Positions 1-9,036 of a DNA stretch of 57,999 nucleotides are shown piece by piece. The position numbers and the translations under genes were made by a program. Within the stretch, counting starts at the first letter, position 1, and each line of letters starts with the position of its first letter. The notes beneath the pieces were generated by a model. The model was not told the origin of the DNA. It was given only the letters and a program-made list of their open reading frames with translations, and did not search any database. This DNA is from CAZCTO01 sp964501725 (GTDB taxonomy: Bacteria > Bacillota > Clostridia > Saccharofermentanales > Saccharofermentanaceae), in NCBI GenBank assembly GCA_964501725.1, contig CAZCTO010000016.1, forward strand, positions 1-57,999, read 5' to 3'.

Positions 1-73
<73 letters not shown>

Positions 74-76
74 AAG

Positions 77-116
77 AAAACTCCGGAACCGTCATGGATT
101 CCGGAGTTTTTGTTTT
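77..116 (+). terminator. Intrinsic terminator of the tRNA-Arg gene
   Basis: AAAACTCCGGAA (77-88) pairs perfectly with TTCCGGAGTTTT (99-110) around a 10-base loop, and the stem runs into a T-rich tract. It starts three bases after the encoded CCA. Confidence 0.9.
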
Positions 117-164
117 CTCTGATGATATTGATCTCTTATTTATAAATCGGATTTCGAAGTCATA

Positions 165-1451
165 TTATTTTTCACTCTTTACGGACAGATATCTGTCTAT
201 CATAGACTGCGTTACACCATTTTCACGAATGATCTCGGAGTAGAAGCGGCCGCTTTCCCGAATCACTCTCTGTTGCGTCGGAAAATGATTTTGCACCAGA
301 CCGAACGGCGCATTTTCGCCCTCCGCCCATTCGAAATTATCGATGAATGTCCAGTGATAATAGCGTGCAACGAAGGGCAGGTGTAGTGCGATGCGATTGA
401 GGTGATCATATATATATCCTGATCGAAAAGTATCTTTGGCATCACATGTTCCGTTCTCCGTGATCCAGATCGGTTTCTTATATAAAGCGTGATATTTCTC
501 ACAAAGCAACCGGAGGCCGTCAGGGTATATCTCCCAACCGAGATCGTTATGAGGCACATGATTCGGAACCGGTACTTCTTTCAGCAGTTGCATCGTGCAA
601 CGTGCGTAATAGTTGATTCCGATAAAATCACAATGAACGGATTTTCTTACGCCCGAAAACCAGTATGCCGGAAAGGCGGAACGCCCGGTGGTCATCAGGC
701 GGGTAACGGATCCCTGGAAAAGGGTTTCGAGGATTTTGGACTGAAGCTTTCCGAATTTAGAATCCCCTCTTGCGCGAAAAATACGCATATGATTTGCATA
801 ACCAACTTGAACCGGCTTTTCAGCGTAAATATCATGAATATCTTCATATGCGCGCAGGTGGCAAACCGAAAGATTACGCATCACCGAAAACGCTTTCAAA
901 AGTGATTTTCTCCCGGGAGGCCAGATTCCATACAAGTAACCGTTTGCGGCATAGACGTTAGCCTCATTTATTGTAACAAAATCACTGCACAGGTCCGTCA
1001 ATTCGGGCACGATCCGGCGTACATAGCGTCGAAATTTATCGACTCCGCGTTTGTGCTCAAACGCTCCCTGGTGTTCGAACCAGGAGGGATTTGCAAAATG
1101 GTGCAGCGTGATAAGCGGCCGTATACCCAATTTTTGCATATAAGTCAATTCATCACGATATCGACGGATCACATTGGCATCAAAAACACCGTCCCGTGGC
1201 TCAATACGGCTCCATTCAAGTCCAAGTCGATAGTGTCTTATACCCATGTCCGCCATCAGGTCCAAGTCTTCTTTCCAATGCTCCCAATGGCCGTTGGCTC
1301 TCCCCGGGTTGCTGTTATCGCGGATTTTACCCGGGAGCTTTGCCCAGTCATACCATGAATTCTCTGTAGGAAATCCTTCCACCTGCGTTGCGGCAGTGGA
1401 GACGCCCAGCATAAAGGATTTTCGGAAATGAAAAGGCTTCACATCTCCCAT
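165..1451 (-). CDS. Glycoside hydrolase family 1 (beta-glucosidase/6-phospho-beta-glucosidase type)
   Basis: Cytoplasmic retaining beta-glycosidase of 428 residues, (beta/alpha)8 barrel with no signal peptide. Seen: GVSTAATQVEG near the N-terminus, LEWSRIEP at about 78-85, the acid/base glutamate E163 in TINEAN, the nucleophile E332 in WITENGT, and NFEWAEG near residue 372, all in GH1 order. The usual TxNEP motif reads TINEA, so the conserved proline is alanine; both catalytic glutamates remain. The start at 1451 is chosen because GGAGG lies six bases upstream and the family domain begins there; an open frame runs on to 1508. The protein is slightly shorter than typical GH1 enzymes (about 440-480). 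It faces the tRNA gene and is divergent from the amidase gene. Whether the substrate is a free or phosphorylated glucoside cannot be told; no phosphotransferase genes are adjacent. Confidence 0.9.
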   Translation of the reverse strand: MGDVKPFHFRKSFMLGVSTAATQVEGFPTENSWYDWAKLPGKIRDNSNPGRANGHWEHWKEDLDLMADMGIRHYRLGLEWSRIEPRDGVFDANVIRRYRDELTYMQKLGIRPLITLHHFANPSWFEHQGAFEHKRGVDKFRRYVRRIVPELTDLCSDFVTINEANVYAANGYLYGIWPPGRKSLLKAFSVMRNLSVCHLRAYEDIHDIYAEKPVQVGYANHMRIFRARGDSKFGKLQSKILETLFQGSVTRLMTTGRSAFPAYWFSGVRKSVHCDFIGINYYARCTMQLLKEVPVPNHVPHNDLGWEIYPDGLRLLCEKYHALYKKPIWITENGTCDAKDTFRSGYIYDHLNRIALHLPFVARYYHWTFIDNFEWAEGENAPFGLVQNHFPTQQRVIRESGRFYSEIIRENGVTQSMIDRYLSVKSEK

Positions 1452-1602
1452 ACATTGCCTCCATAGGTAACCGGCAGGTTGCCTCGAGTAATCGGGTATC
1501 GCGAACAATTCTGTTTCCAGTATAACGCAACCGGTTTCATTTTCGCATCCAATGTCATATCATTTAGTTATTACCTTGTATACGATAAAGGAGGCAATTT
1601 CG

Positions 1603-2127
1603 ATGTCAAAACTTTTGATTGTTGTTGATTACCAGAACGATTTTGTTGACGGAACGTTGGGATTCCCGGGTGCCGCGGATATTCATGATCCGATATGCGA
1701 TAAAGTTATATTGTATAAAAATGCCGGAAATGAAGTGGTCTTTACAAAGGATACGCATTTACCTGAGTATCTTGATACTCAGGAAGGAAATAATCTTCCG
1801 GTGATGCATTGTGTGAAGGGGACCCGGGGTCATGATCTGTATGGTGATCTGGAGGCTCTTTCGGATGGATGTCCGGTTTTCGAAAAGCCGACATTCGGAT
1901 CAGCGGATCTTTTTGATTATCTGCGGAGGTCTTCATTTGAGAGCATTGAACTCGTCGGCCTGGTCAGCAATATTTGTGTGCTTTCCAATGCAGTTCTTTC
2001 TAAAACAGCGTTGCCTGAAGCGACGATTATCGTCGATGCTGCCTGTACGGACAGCTATGACAAGGTACTTCATAATGAGGCACTGGATGTGCTTTCCGGA
2101 ATTCAGGTTACCGTGACAAACCGTTAA
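1603..2127 (+). CDS. Isochorismatase-superfamily cysteine hydrolase, nicotinamidase-like
   Basis: A 174-residue protein of the cysteine hydrolase superfamily. The triad appears as D9 (VVDYQNDF), K95 (EKPTFGS) and C125 (SNICVLS). Candidate metal ligands D50, H52 (KDTH) and H69 (MHCVKGT) match the nicotinamidase/pyrazinamidase branch, which converts nicotinamide to nicotinate for NAD salvage. The length is a little below classic PncA proteins. The start at 1603 has AAAGGAGG eight bases upstream; an in-frame ATG at 1552 lacks a ribosome site. It stands alone, 165 bases before the tig gene, which has its own promoter. Nicotinamidase is the best assignment, but another amidase of the superfamily is possible. 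Confidence 0.8.
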   Translation: MSKLLIVVDYQNDFVDGTLGFPGAADIHDPICDKVILYKNAGNEVVFTKDTHLPEYLDTQEGNNLPVMHCVKGTRGHDLYGDLEALSDGCPVFEKPTFGSADLFDYLRRSSFESIELVGLVSNICVLSNAVLSKTALPEATIIVDAACTDSYDKVLHNEALDVLSGIQVTVTNR

Positions 2128-2215
2128 GCGCCGGGATGAAGGAACGCAGCTGAAATCATATCAAACCGTTGATGCTCAATTTTTCAGGGATCACGTTGGA
2201 GAGCCGGTTTTTCCG

Positions 2216-2245
2216 TTTACAATGTGCGACGGGATGTGTTACAAT
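2216..2245 (+). promoter_or_regulatory. Predicted sigma-A promoter of tig
   Basis: TTTACA (2216-2221) and TACAAT (2240-2245) are separated by 18 bases, about 46 bases before the tig start codon. Confidence 0.55.
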
Positions 2246-2291
2246 TGCTTTTCGGTAAAATAAACGCATAGCATTATGGAGGATATATATC

Positions 2292-3704
2292 ATGGCCGCG
2301 AAACTGGAGAGAAAAGAAAACAGTGTTGTAGTTCTTACGATGGAAGCTTCGAAAGAGGAGTTTGCAGCAGCAGTACAGAAGTCATTTATTAAGAACAGGA
2401 ACCGTTTTCAGATCCCCGGATTCCGGAAGGGGAAAGCTCCGTTCCAACTTGTTAAGCAGTATTACGGCGAAGGCGCACTATACGATGACGCGATTGATTT
2501 TATCGTAAATGATACATACGGACAGGCCATTAAGGATAACAATCTCCAGGTTGTATCCAAGCCTGAGCTCGACATAATTGACATCGGACCTGACAAAGGA
2601 ATGACATATAGCGTAACGGTTACCGTGAAGCCGGACGTCACGCTCGGAAATTATATGGGTGTTGAAGCACCTTTTCACTATCACACGCCCGATCAGGATG
2701 ATGTGCAGAAAGAACTTGAGCGCATTCAAGAACGTAATTCGAGACTGATACCGGTGGATGACCGCGCGATTATGGATAAGGACACCGTTACGATTGATTA
2801 TGAAGGATTTGTCGATGGAGTCGCTTTCGAAGGCGGTAAGGCGGAAGGTCATGATTTGAAGATCGGATCGAACAGCTTCATTCCCGGTTTTGAAGAGCAA
2901 CTGATCGGACACAGTATCGGTGAAGAATTCCCGATTACAGTAAAGTTCCCGGATGAATACCACAGCGAAGAGTTGAAAGGTAAAGAAGCCACTTTCCAAA
3001 TCAAAGTGCATGCGATAAAGACAAAAGAGCTACCGGTTCTGGATGATGAATTTGCAAAGGATGTCAGTGAATTTGATACGCTCGAGGAATATCGTGCGGA
3101 CATTCTGAGTAAAAAAACAGAACAGGCGAAAGCACATTCTGAAGAAGAATTCCAGAATTCAGTGGTTCAGGTTGTCTGCGACAATGCTAAAGTCGAAATA
3201 CCGGAATGCATGATTCAGACTGAAATTGAGCAAATGACTCGCGAACAGTCCTCCAGAATGAAACAGCAGGGAATTGACCTGGATCAGTATTTGCAATATG
3301 TCGGTCAGACGATGGATGATTTCAAAAAGAGCATGGAGCCGGTGGCTGTTGTACGGGTCAAGAGTAATCTTGTCATTGAAGAAGCGGCAAAAGCTCTTAA
3401 CATCGAGGCAACAGAAGAAGATATTGACGCTGAACTTGCGAATATTGCCGCTCAATACGGAATGAAGAAAGAAGATTTAGCCAGTCGGATTTCCGGAAAC
3501 GATGAATTCATTCGTGAAAGCGTTGTCGGACGCAAAACTGTGTTGGCCTTGGCTTCAGCTGCGGTTAAAGTAGACGCCCATGCACATGATGACACAGCGC
3601 ATGAACATGGTAAGAAGGCTGAATCAAAGAAGAGCACAAGTAAGTCGGATAACAAGAAAGCGACCGAAAAGAAGAAATCTTCAAAGAGCGAAGCTGATTC
3701 CTAA
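2292..3704 (+). CDS. tig: Trigger factor, ribosome-associated chaperone / prolyl isomerase
   Basis: Binds the ribosomal exit tunnel and shields nascent chains. Seen: the N-terminal ribosome-binding domain with the signature IPGFRKGKAPF near residues 40-50, a central FKBP-type PPIase domain (about 165-250, with VTIDYEGFVDG and FIPGFEEQLIG), and a long helical C-terminal chaperone domain. At 470 residues it is longer than the usual 430 or so because of a low-complexity tail from about residue 425 that is rich in histidine (DAHAHDDTAHEH) and then lysine and serine. The start has TGGAGG ten or so bases upstream. clpX follows on the same strand after about 200 bases, but the clpP gene usually found between them is absent. 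Confidence 0.97.
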   Translation: MAAKLERKENSVVVLTMEASKEEFAAAVQKSFIKNRNRFQIPGFRKGKAPFQLVKQYYGEGALYDDAIDFIVNDTYGQAIKDNNLQVVSKPELDIIDIGPDKGMTYSVTVTVKPDVTLGNYMGVEAPFHYHTPDQDDVQKELERIQERNSRLIPVDDRAIMDKDTVTIDYEGFVDGVAFEGGKAEGHDLKIGSNSFIPGFEEQLIGHSIGEEFPITVKFPDEYHSEELKGKEATFQIKVHAIKTKELPVLDDEFAKDVSEFDTLEEYRADILSKKTEQAKAHSEEEFQNSVVQVVCDNAKVEIPECMIQTEIEQMTREQSSRMKQQGIDLDQYLQYVGQTMDDFKKSMEPVAVVRVKSNLVIEEAAKALNIEATEEDIDAELANIAAQYGMKKEDLASRISGNDEFIRESVVGRKTVLALASAAVKVDAHAHDDTAHEHGKKAESKKSTSKSDNKKATEKKKSSKSEADS

Positions 3705-3902
3705 TCAGTTTGCCATAGTCTTCAAGAGGGATTGAATATCCCCCTGATTTCCGATCGATTACGAGTCTGCAACCAATTTTTAATATATTGTTATTATTGG
3801 ATCATTGAATGGTTCTTATTCTTCGGTTACCATGGAAATAGCGGTATTACTGCGGGGTTCATTAACGAAGCCTCGCTTCAACTGCGACGGAAGAGGCGTA
3901 AA

Positions 3903-5219
3903 ATGATTGATGACAACAAATCAGACAAGAGAATCAAGGGTTCAGGCGGGAATCCGCCGATTGTAAGATGTTCCTTCTGCGGAAAGACAGAACATGAGGT
4001 TTCCAGACTGTTCGCGGGGCCATCGGTTTATATCTGTAACGAGTGTATCATTTTATGTGATTCGCTTCTTTCTGATGATGAAGACTATGCAATAGCCGGC
4101 GGGGCGGATCTTAAGATGGATCACGTTCCGACACCCGAAGAGCTTAAGAATTCTCTGGATCTGTACGTCATTGGTCAGGAACAGGCGAAAAAAGCACTTT
4201 CCGTTGCCGTTTACAACCACTATAAGCGTGTCTATGCCGGTCAGTCCTCCAATGATGATATTGAACTGTCCAAGAGCAATATCCTGCTTGTCGGACCGAC
4301 AGGGTGCGGCAAGACGCTCCTGGCACAGACACTTGCAAAGGTACTCAACGTTCCGTTTGCGGTCGCGGACGCAACCGCATTGACCGAGGCTGGTTATGTC
4401 GGAGAGGATGTCGAGAATATTCTTCTCAAGTTGCTTCAGAATGCGGATTACGATGTTGATCAGGCCCAGAAGGGAATCATCTACATCGATGAAATTGACA
4501 AGATTACCAGAAAATCGGAGAACCCTTCCATCACCCGTGATGTCAGCGGAGAAGGAGTCCAGCAGGCTTTGTTGAAGATTCTTGAGAGCACGGTTGCTAA
4601 TGTGCCCCCGCAGGGTGGCAGAAAGCATCCGCATCAGGAATTTATTCAAATTGACACGACCAATATTTTGTTTATCTGCGGCGGCGCCTTTGATGGTCTC
4701 GAGAAAATTATAGAATCGCGCGTCGGTAAGAAAGCTTTTGGATTCGGGGCTGAGATTCAGTCAAAGATCGAAAAAAAGAACGGAGAACTTCTTAAGTATC
4801 TCCTTCCGCAGGATTTAATTAAGTTCGGGCTGATTCCTGAGTTTGTCGGGCGCGTACCTGTTTCCGTTACATTGGAAGGCTTGGATAAGGACGCACTGGT
4901 TCGCGTTCTTAAAGAGCCGAAGAACGCGCTTCTCAAACAATACTGGAAGATTCTCGGCATGGATGGGGTAGAACTCGAATTTACCGAAGGAGCTATCGAA
5001 GAAATTGCGGTACTTGCAATCGATCGGAATACCGGTGCCAGAGGGCTGCGCGCAATTCTCGAAGACATAATGTTGGATATTATGTATGAAATTCCTTCGC
5101 GTAAGGACATCATCAAATGCGTGATAAACAAGGAATGTGTTACCGAGAAGAAGCAACCGGAGATGATAATCGGATCAAGATCGAAGAAGAGATCCAGAAG
5201 TGCGGAAATAGGAGCTTGA
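3903..5219 (+). CDS. clpX: ATP-dependent Clp protease ATP-binding subunit ClpX
   Basis: AAA+ unfoldase that feeds proteins to the ClpP peptidase. The 438-residue product has the N-terminal C4 zinc-binding domain (C23, C26, C45, C48), Walker A GPTGCGKT (131-138), the pore loop GYVGED (164-169), Walker B IIYIDEID (192-199) and the C-terminal AAA lid with NTGARGLRAI. The start at 3903 is preceded by GGAAGAGG and gives the normal N-terminus; the frame is open upstream to 3732, but those 57 codons do not resemble the family. The gene sits downstream of tig. ClpP must be encoded elsewhere. Confidence 0.97.
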   Translation: MIDDNKSDKRIKGSGGNPPIVRCSFCGKTEHEVSRLFAGPSVYICNECIILCDSLLSDDEDYAIAGGADLKMDHVPTPEELKNSLDLYVIGQEQAKKALSVAVYNHYKRVYAGQSSNDDIELSKSNILLVGPTGCGKTLLAQTLAKVLNVPFAVADATALTEAGYVGEDVENILLKLLQNADYDVDQAQKGIIYIDEIDKITRKSENPSITRDVSGEGVQQALLKILESTVANVPPQGGRKHPHQEFIQIDTTNILFICGGAFDGLEKIIESRVGKKAFGFGAEIQSKIEKKNGELLKYLLPQDLIKFGLIPEFVGRVPVSVTLEGLDKDALVRVLKEPKNALLKQYWKILGMDGVELEFTEGAIEEIAVLAIDRNTGARGLRAILEDIMLDIMYEIPSRKDIIKCVINKECVTEKKQPEMIIGSRSKKRSRSAEIGA

Positions 5220-5295
5220 TCTTCTCCGGCAAGCAATCACTTTGATACTGTAAGTACAAAAGGGTGCATTTGTGTTGGGCTCGGGGGAATTTTTC

Positions 5296-5670
5296 ATGGC
5301 GGATAAGCTCAAGAAAGAAATTGATTTCGAGATGAGTTGTATTTCCGGTTTCCGGGCAGATCAGAAGAATGGAACACTGAACTGTTTATTATTGGCGCGA
5401 AGAATCGCGGTACTTCGTGACAGGATATCGTTTTTCCAGCATGAGCGACTAATACATCTTTTGGTGACCATCCTGTTTGCTGTCCTGGCATTCGGAGGAA
5501 TCTGCGCATTGCTGATTACCGAATTATGGTACTTGATTATTATTGACTTTCTCTTTATGGTTCTACTGGTTCCGTATGTGATACACTATTTTCATCTTGA
5601 AAACGGCGTTCAACGACTTTACGGTCTTTATGACGAATTGCAAATGATCATGGAGGAGTCCGGTGAGTAA
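5296..5670 (+). CDS. Small two-helix membrane protein of unknown function
   Basis: A 124-residue protein with a charged N-terminal half, two adjacent membrane segments (about residues 55-77 and 79-98, joined by a short loop around TELW) and a C-terminal amphipathic stretch rich in leucine and acidic residues. No family was recognised. The start at 5296 has GGGGGA seven bases upstream. The end overlaps the GTG start of the glucokinase gene by eight bases, so the two are almost certainly co-transcribed and translationally coupled. Both termini are predicted to lie on the cytoplasmic side. Confidence 0.75.
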   Translation: MADKLKKEIDFEMSCISGFRADQKNGTLNCLLLARRIAVLRDRISFFQHERLIHLLVTILFAVLAFGGICALLITELWYLIIIDFLFMVLLVPYVIHYFHLENGVQRLYGLYDELQMIMEESGE

Positions 5671-6622
5671 ATACAATATATGTCTGGATATCGGCGGCAC
5701 CAAAGTTCTCGGGGCAATATTTGATGAAGACTTGAAGATTGTGCACCGGATAAAGAAAAAAACGAAGGCAAGTGAAGGCTTCAAGAACGTCGAAGAGACG
5801 ATCATTACGGTAGTTCGCGATTTGCTTGACGGCTACGGGATCGATATATCGCAAGTGAATGCAATATCCGCGGGTGCGCCCGGTGCAATCAACACCGAGT
5901 CGGGCGTTGTTCTTTTTTCACCGAACCTGCCATGGCGCAATTACGCTATTCGCAAAGCGATAGAGGATGTTTTCGGCACCCCCTTTTACATCGGAAACGA
6001 CGTTAACCTTGGTGTTCTAGGAGAGTGGAAATACGGTTGCGCGAGGGGTCTTCAGCATGTTGTCGGTTTATTTGTCGGAACAGGGCTTGGCGCGGGTTTG
6101 ATCCTTGACGGAAAGCTTTATACGGGAAATGATTATAAAGCTGCCGAAATCGGACATATGGTTCTGAACGTTGAAGGTCCTTCGTGCAATTGCGGCCAAA
6201 GAGGCTGCCTGGAGGCTTTTTCAAGCAAAACCGGAATGATGGATTATATAAGACTCCAGATAAAGCACGGAAGATCATCGATCATGGAGAAATACATTTC
6301 AGGGAGCGTTTTTAAAAGCAAAGAGATGAAGACGGCTTATGAAGCGGGAGACGAGATTATGATCGAAGCGATTGATCGATCGTGTCTGTATCTTGCGGTG
6401 GCCAGCGGAATCCTTATTAACACGTTTAGTCCCGAAATGATCATATTGGGAGGTGGCGTTATGGAAGCGATGGGCGACGTCATGCTCGAAAAGATTGTAT
6501 CTAAAGTAGATGCGTATTGCTGGCCGTCGATTCGGGATACCGTTACGTTTTCGGTTGCAAGCCTTGGAGATGATTCAATTATTTACGGGGCTCTTGCGCT
6601 TATTGCAGACCGGAAGAATTGA
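5663..6622 (+). CDS. ROK family glucokinase
   Basis: ATP-dependent phosphorylation of glucose at C6 at the entry to glycolysis. The 319-residue protein has the phosphate-binding DIGGTK motif (9-14), the sugar-binding region VGTGLGAGLILDG, and the ROK zinc signature GHMVLNVEGPSCNCG followed by QRGCLEAF, with the cysteines spaced as in ROK kinases. Length is typical. The GTG start at 5663 has GGAGGAG five bases upstream and overlaps the preceding gene. A ROK transcription factor is excluded because there is no N-terminal HTH domain. Glucose as the substrate is inferred; other hexoses, or N-acetylmannosamine as in related ROK kinases, remain possible. Confidence 0.88.
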   Translation: MSKYNICLDIGGTKVLGAIFDEDLKIVHRIKKKTKASEGFKNVEETIITVVRDLLDGYGIDISQVNAISAGAPGAINTESGVVLFSPNLPWRNYAIRKAIEDVFGTPFYIGNDVNLGVLGEWKYGCARGLQHVVGLFVGTGLGAGLILDGKLYTGNDYKAAEIGHMVLNVEGPSCNCGQRGCLEAFSSKTGMMDYIRLQIKHGRSSIMEKYISGSVFKSKEMKTAYEAGDEIMIEAIDRSCLYLAVASGILINTFSPEMIILGGGVMEAMGDVMLEKIVSKVDAYCWPSIRDTVTFSVASLGDDSIIYGALALIADRKN

Positions 6623-6655
6623 TCATTGGTTTTAATAATTAGCAGGTCAAAAAAA

Positions 6656-7897
6656 TCATGAATGGATATCTTCCTCATTCCCGTACCGGAAATGCTCATA
6701 TTTGATCGTAAGCTCAGTTAAATCTTTTCCGGAACTGTTTTTGACGGCCTGGCCGATCTGCCTCGGCGTTTGTGACGCATTAACGACAGCACCGGCGCGT
6801 ATTTCCCTTTTGACTGATTTATAGTATTGCTTTCGAACCTCTTTTTCTTTCCCTTTCCCGAAATCAATTTTCCGAAAACGTTTGACTCGCTTTTTTTCAA
6901 GAGAAATAACTTCATCCTGAATGAGGTCTGTCGGACCGGAAGTTTTGTCGGGTTTTACGCGTCGATAACTTGAAATGAGAAATCTGATAAATTTCCTTAC
7001 TAAAATGAATACAAGCAAACATAATGCGGCAATCATAATGATCATCAAAACATTTTGGAATATCTCATACGCCTTATTATTCGACTCTGTAGTCTCTTTG
7101 GGAATATCAGGAACGGCATCAGCTTCGGTAATTTCAGGAAGGATATTCAGCCGTTCCAGAAAATAATAGATTGCCTTGATACCATTGGTAATCCATCTCA
7201 ACAGTATGATAAACAGTGAGGATAGAATCGAATACGGAAAATAAACAGTAATCGGAATCACAGCCAGCGAAAGAATAAAAAGGAGTATCACGATGCGTTT
7301 GTTCAGCCGTTTTACTTGGCCGGAGGGTTGTGTCGGCGAATTGACAATATGACCGTATGAAGACTCAAAGGCATATTTTTGTCGGGCAGCAAAGAACAGA
7401 CAGATGCATATAAGTGCATGAGCCAGAATGACATACGACAGATTGCCCGAGGGGAAACATGCACAAAGCCCCAATATTATTATATGGATTGTCAGTGATG
7501 CTCCCAGAACCTCAAAAGTGACAGAAGTCCTTTCACGATAACGGTATCGACTTGTCATTGAGACTGTCGCGATGAGAAACATCATTATGATCGCAAAAAT
7601 TGACTCATAGAAAGGCCTGAAGAATAACATAATCAAGGTTGAAAAGACCAGGAGGGATTGCCATAAAGACATTTGCCATAACTTAAGCGGAATTCGCGCA
7701 CAAAGAAAGCTGAGAGAGGCCGGGAGCAGGAGCAGATACAGATATGCAATTGCCTCATCGGGAATATTTACAGCTGAATAAATCAGTGCAAAAAACGACA
7801 GCACGCAGAGAAAGAATATCAGGAACTTAAAAGCGTCAATGAGCAGATCCTGCTTTTTAATATGAATGCCTGACAAGAGGCGTCTAAACTGCATCAT
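6656..7897 (-). CDS. DUF4129-type multi-pass membrane protein of a MoxR operon
   Basis: A 413-residue integral membrane protein with about eight hydrophobic segments: two near residues 15-60, a block through the middle, a pair near residues 200-235 and a last one near residue 290. A basic cytoplasmic tail follows. The tail (KREIRAGAVVNASQTPRQIG and the next 30 residues) resembles the DUF4129 domain found at the end of transglutaminase-like membrane proteins in MoxR/DUF58 operons, though no transglutaminase domain is seen here. The start at 7897 has GGGAGG six bases upstream and overlaps the DUF58 gene by 14 bases, so it is the third gene of that operon. Function unknown; a role in envelope assembly or stress is inferred from context only. 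Confidence 0.7.
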   Translation of the reverse strand: MMQFRRLLSGIHIKKQDLLIDAFKFLIFFLCVLSFFALIYSAVNIPDEAIAYLYLLLLPASLSFLCARIPLKLWQMSLWQSLLVFSTLIMLFFRPFYESIFAIIMMFLIATVSMTSRYRYRERTSVTFEVLGASLTIHIIILGLCACFPSGNLSYVILAHALICICLFFAARQKYAFESSYGHIVNSPTQPSGQVKRLNKRIVILLFILSLAVIPITVYFPYSILSSLFIILLRWITNGIKAIYYFLERLNILPEITEADAVPDIPKETTESNNKAYEIFQNVLMIIMIAALCLLVFILVRKFIRFLISSYRRVKPDKTSGPTDLIQDEVISLEKKRVKRFRKIDFGKGKEKEVRKQYYKSVKREIRAGAVVNASQTPRQIGQAVKNSSGKDLTELTIKYEHFRYGNEEDIHS

Positions 7898-9014
7898 ATC
7901 GTTCCTCCCAGAGGATGGTAAAAGGCTCGAGTTCAGGGATAATGACAGGAGGTATTGTTCCGGCCGAACGCGGAACAATCCATACCGCTTTTTTCCCGGA
8001 TTGGATCAAAGACAGAATTGCCCTTTGCATTGAGGTGTCATAGTTAGCGGAAATAACAATGATGCTTCCGGAGCTTACGGCGTTAGCAGCATTATGAATG
8101 ATTGGCTCAAAAGGGTCAGGCTCCTTTTGGAGATCTATTCGTGCCAAATCCAAACCGATTTGACGACCATGATTTTCGCTGCTGCCGTGCGGCTTGTCGA
8201 TCGCACAATCAGACAGGCTGTCCTTACTGTTTGAGATCAGCGAAATCGGCAGGGACTGTCTGATGCAAAAAAGAGAAAATGAGTATGCCAGACTGATGGC
8301 TTTTTCGGTCAACTCTGTCTTGCCGTTCGGGGAGTATTTTCGTACGTTGAGAAGAAGCGTAACTTCCTGACTGATTGTATTATCAGATGTGTTTACCATC
8401 ATCTCGTCTTTTCTTGCAGAAGCACGCCAGTTTATCTTGTTGAAGGTGTCCCAAGGCTGATATTCACGGATTCCGGAAAATGAGAACGGATCGCGAATAA
8501 GACTGAAGCGACTGACCGTATCCCCCACGGATTGAATAAAGAGTGCTTCAATCTCGGGCGAATTCAAAAACTTCGGAAAAACCGTCAGGGTGGAGGAACT
8601 GTCGTATGATGTCGTAATCCTGCTTAAAAGGAGCGGATCACTCGTTGAAACAGAAAGACGTTTGAATTCATAATATCCGCGCTTTTTGCAACGCACGGTG
8701 ATATGGCGGATATGTTGCTTCCAGCCGCCCAGTGATATTAAATCCTCTCGATAGTAAAGATCTGAAAGTGCGGTGTTGGTCATATCCGGGAACTGTAGCT
8801 GCCTGGGCGCCTCAAATTTGATAATAAGCATGAAAAGAGGCAATTTTTTCCGATTCATAACGCTCTCGGAAATAACAATGTCATCTCCGCAGTTCGCCTC
8901 TGAAACAGAGAACCAGATCTCGGCATCCAAATTGGACAATGCAAATCTGCGGTATATAAAACCCTGCAACAATATCAGCACTGTAAGCAACAGAAGTACA
9001 ATGACAATCTGCAT
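7884..9014 (-). CDS. DUF58 domain-containing protein
   Basis: A 376-residue protein beginning with a hydrophobic N-terminal segment (about residues 3-22). A beta-rich region follows and then the DUF58 core, whose hallmark appears as DPFSFSGIREYQPWD followed by NKINWRASAR and the C-terminal von Willebrand-A-like part. Members are co-encoded with MoxR ATPases and are thought to act with them in chaperoning metal-dependent or envelope complexes. The start at 9014 follows GGAGG by eight bases; an upstream open frame to 9176 overlaps the moxR gene and is rejected. The gap to moxR is 22 bases. Confidence 0.85.
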   Translation of the reverse strand: MQIVIVLLLLTVLILLQGFIYRRFALSNLDAEIWFSVSEANCGDDIVISESVMNRKKLPLFMLIIKFEAPRQLQFPDMTNTALSDLYYREDLISLGGWKQHIRHITVRCKKRGYYEFKRLSVSTSDPLLLSRITTSYDSSSTLTVFPKFLNSPEIEALFIQSVGDTVSRFSLIRDPFSFSGIREYQPWDTFNKINWRASARKDEMMVNTSDNTISQEVTLLLNVRKYSPNGKTELTEKAISLAYSFSLFCIRQSLPISLISNSKDSLSDCAIDKPHGSSENHGRQIGLDLARIDLQKEPDPFEPIIHNAANAVSSGSIIVISANYDTSMQRAILSLIQSGKKAVWIVPRSAGTIPPVIIPELEPFTILWEERYDAV

Positions 9015-9036
9015 AATAATAGCCTCCGGTGTCTGA

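Noticed and set aside
2478..3011. Antisense open frame of 177 codons within tig
   Set aside because: No domain, no ribosome site and full overlap with a confident gene.
3732..3902. N-terminal extension of ClpX by 57 residues
   Set aside because: The extension is hydrophobic and unlike ClpX, while the ATG at 3903 gives the standard zinc-finger N-terminus with an acceptable ribosome site.
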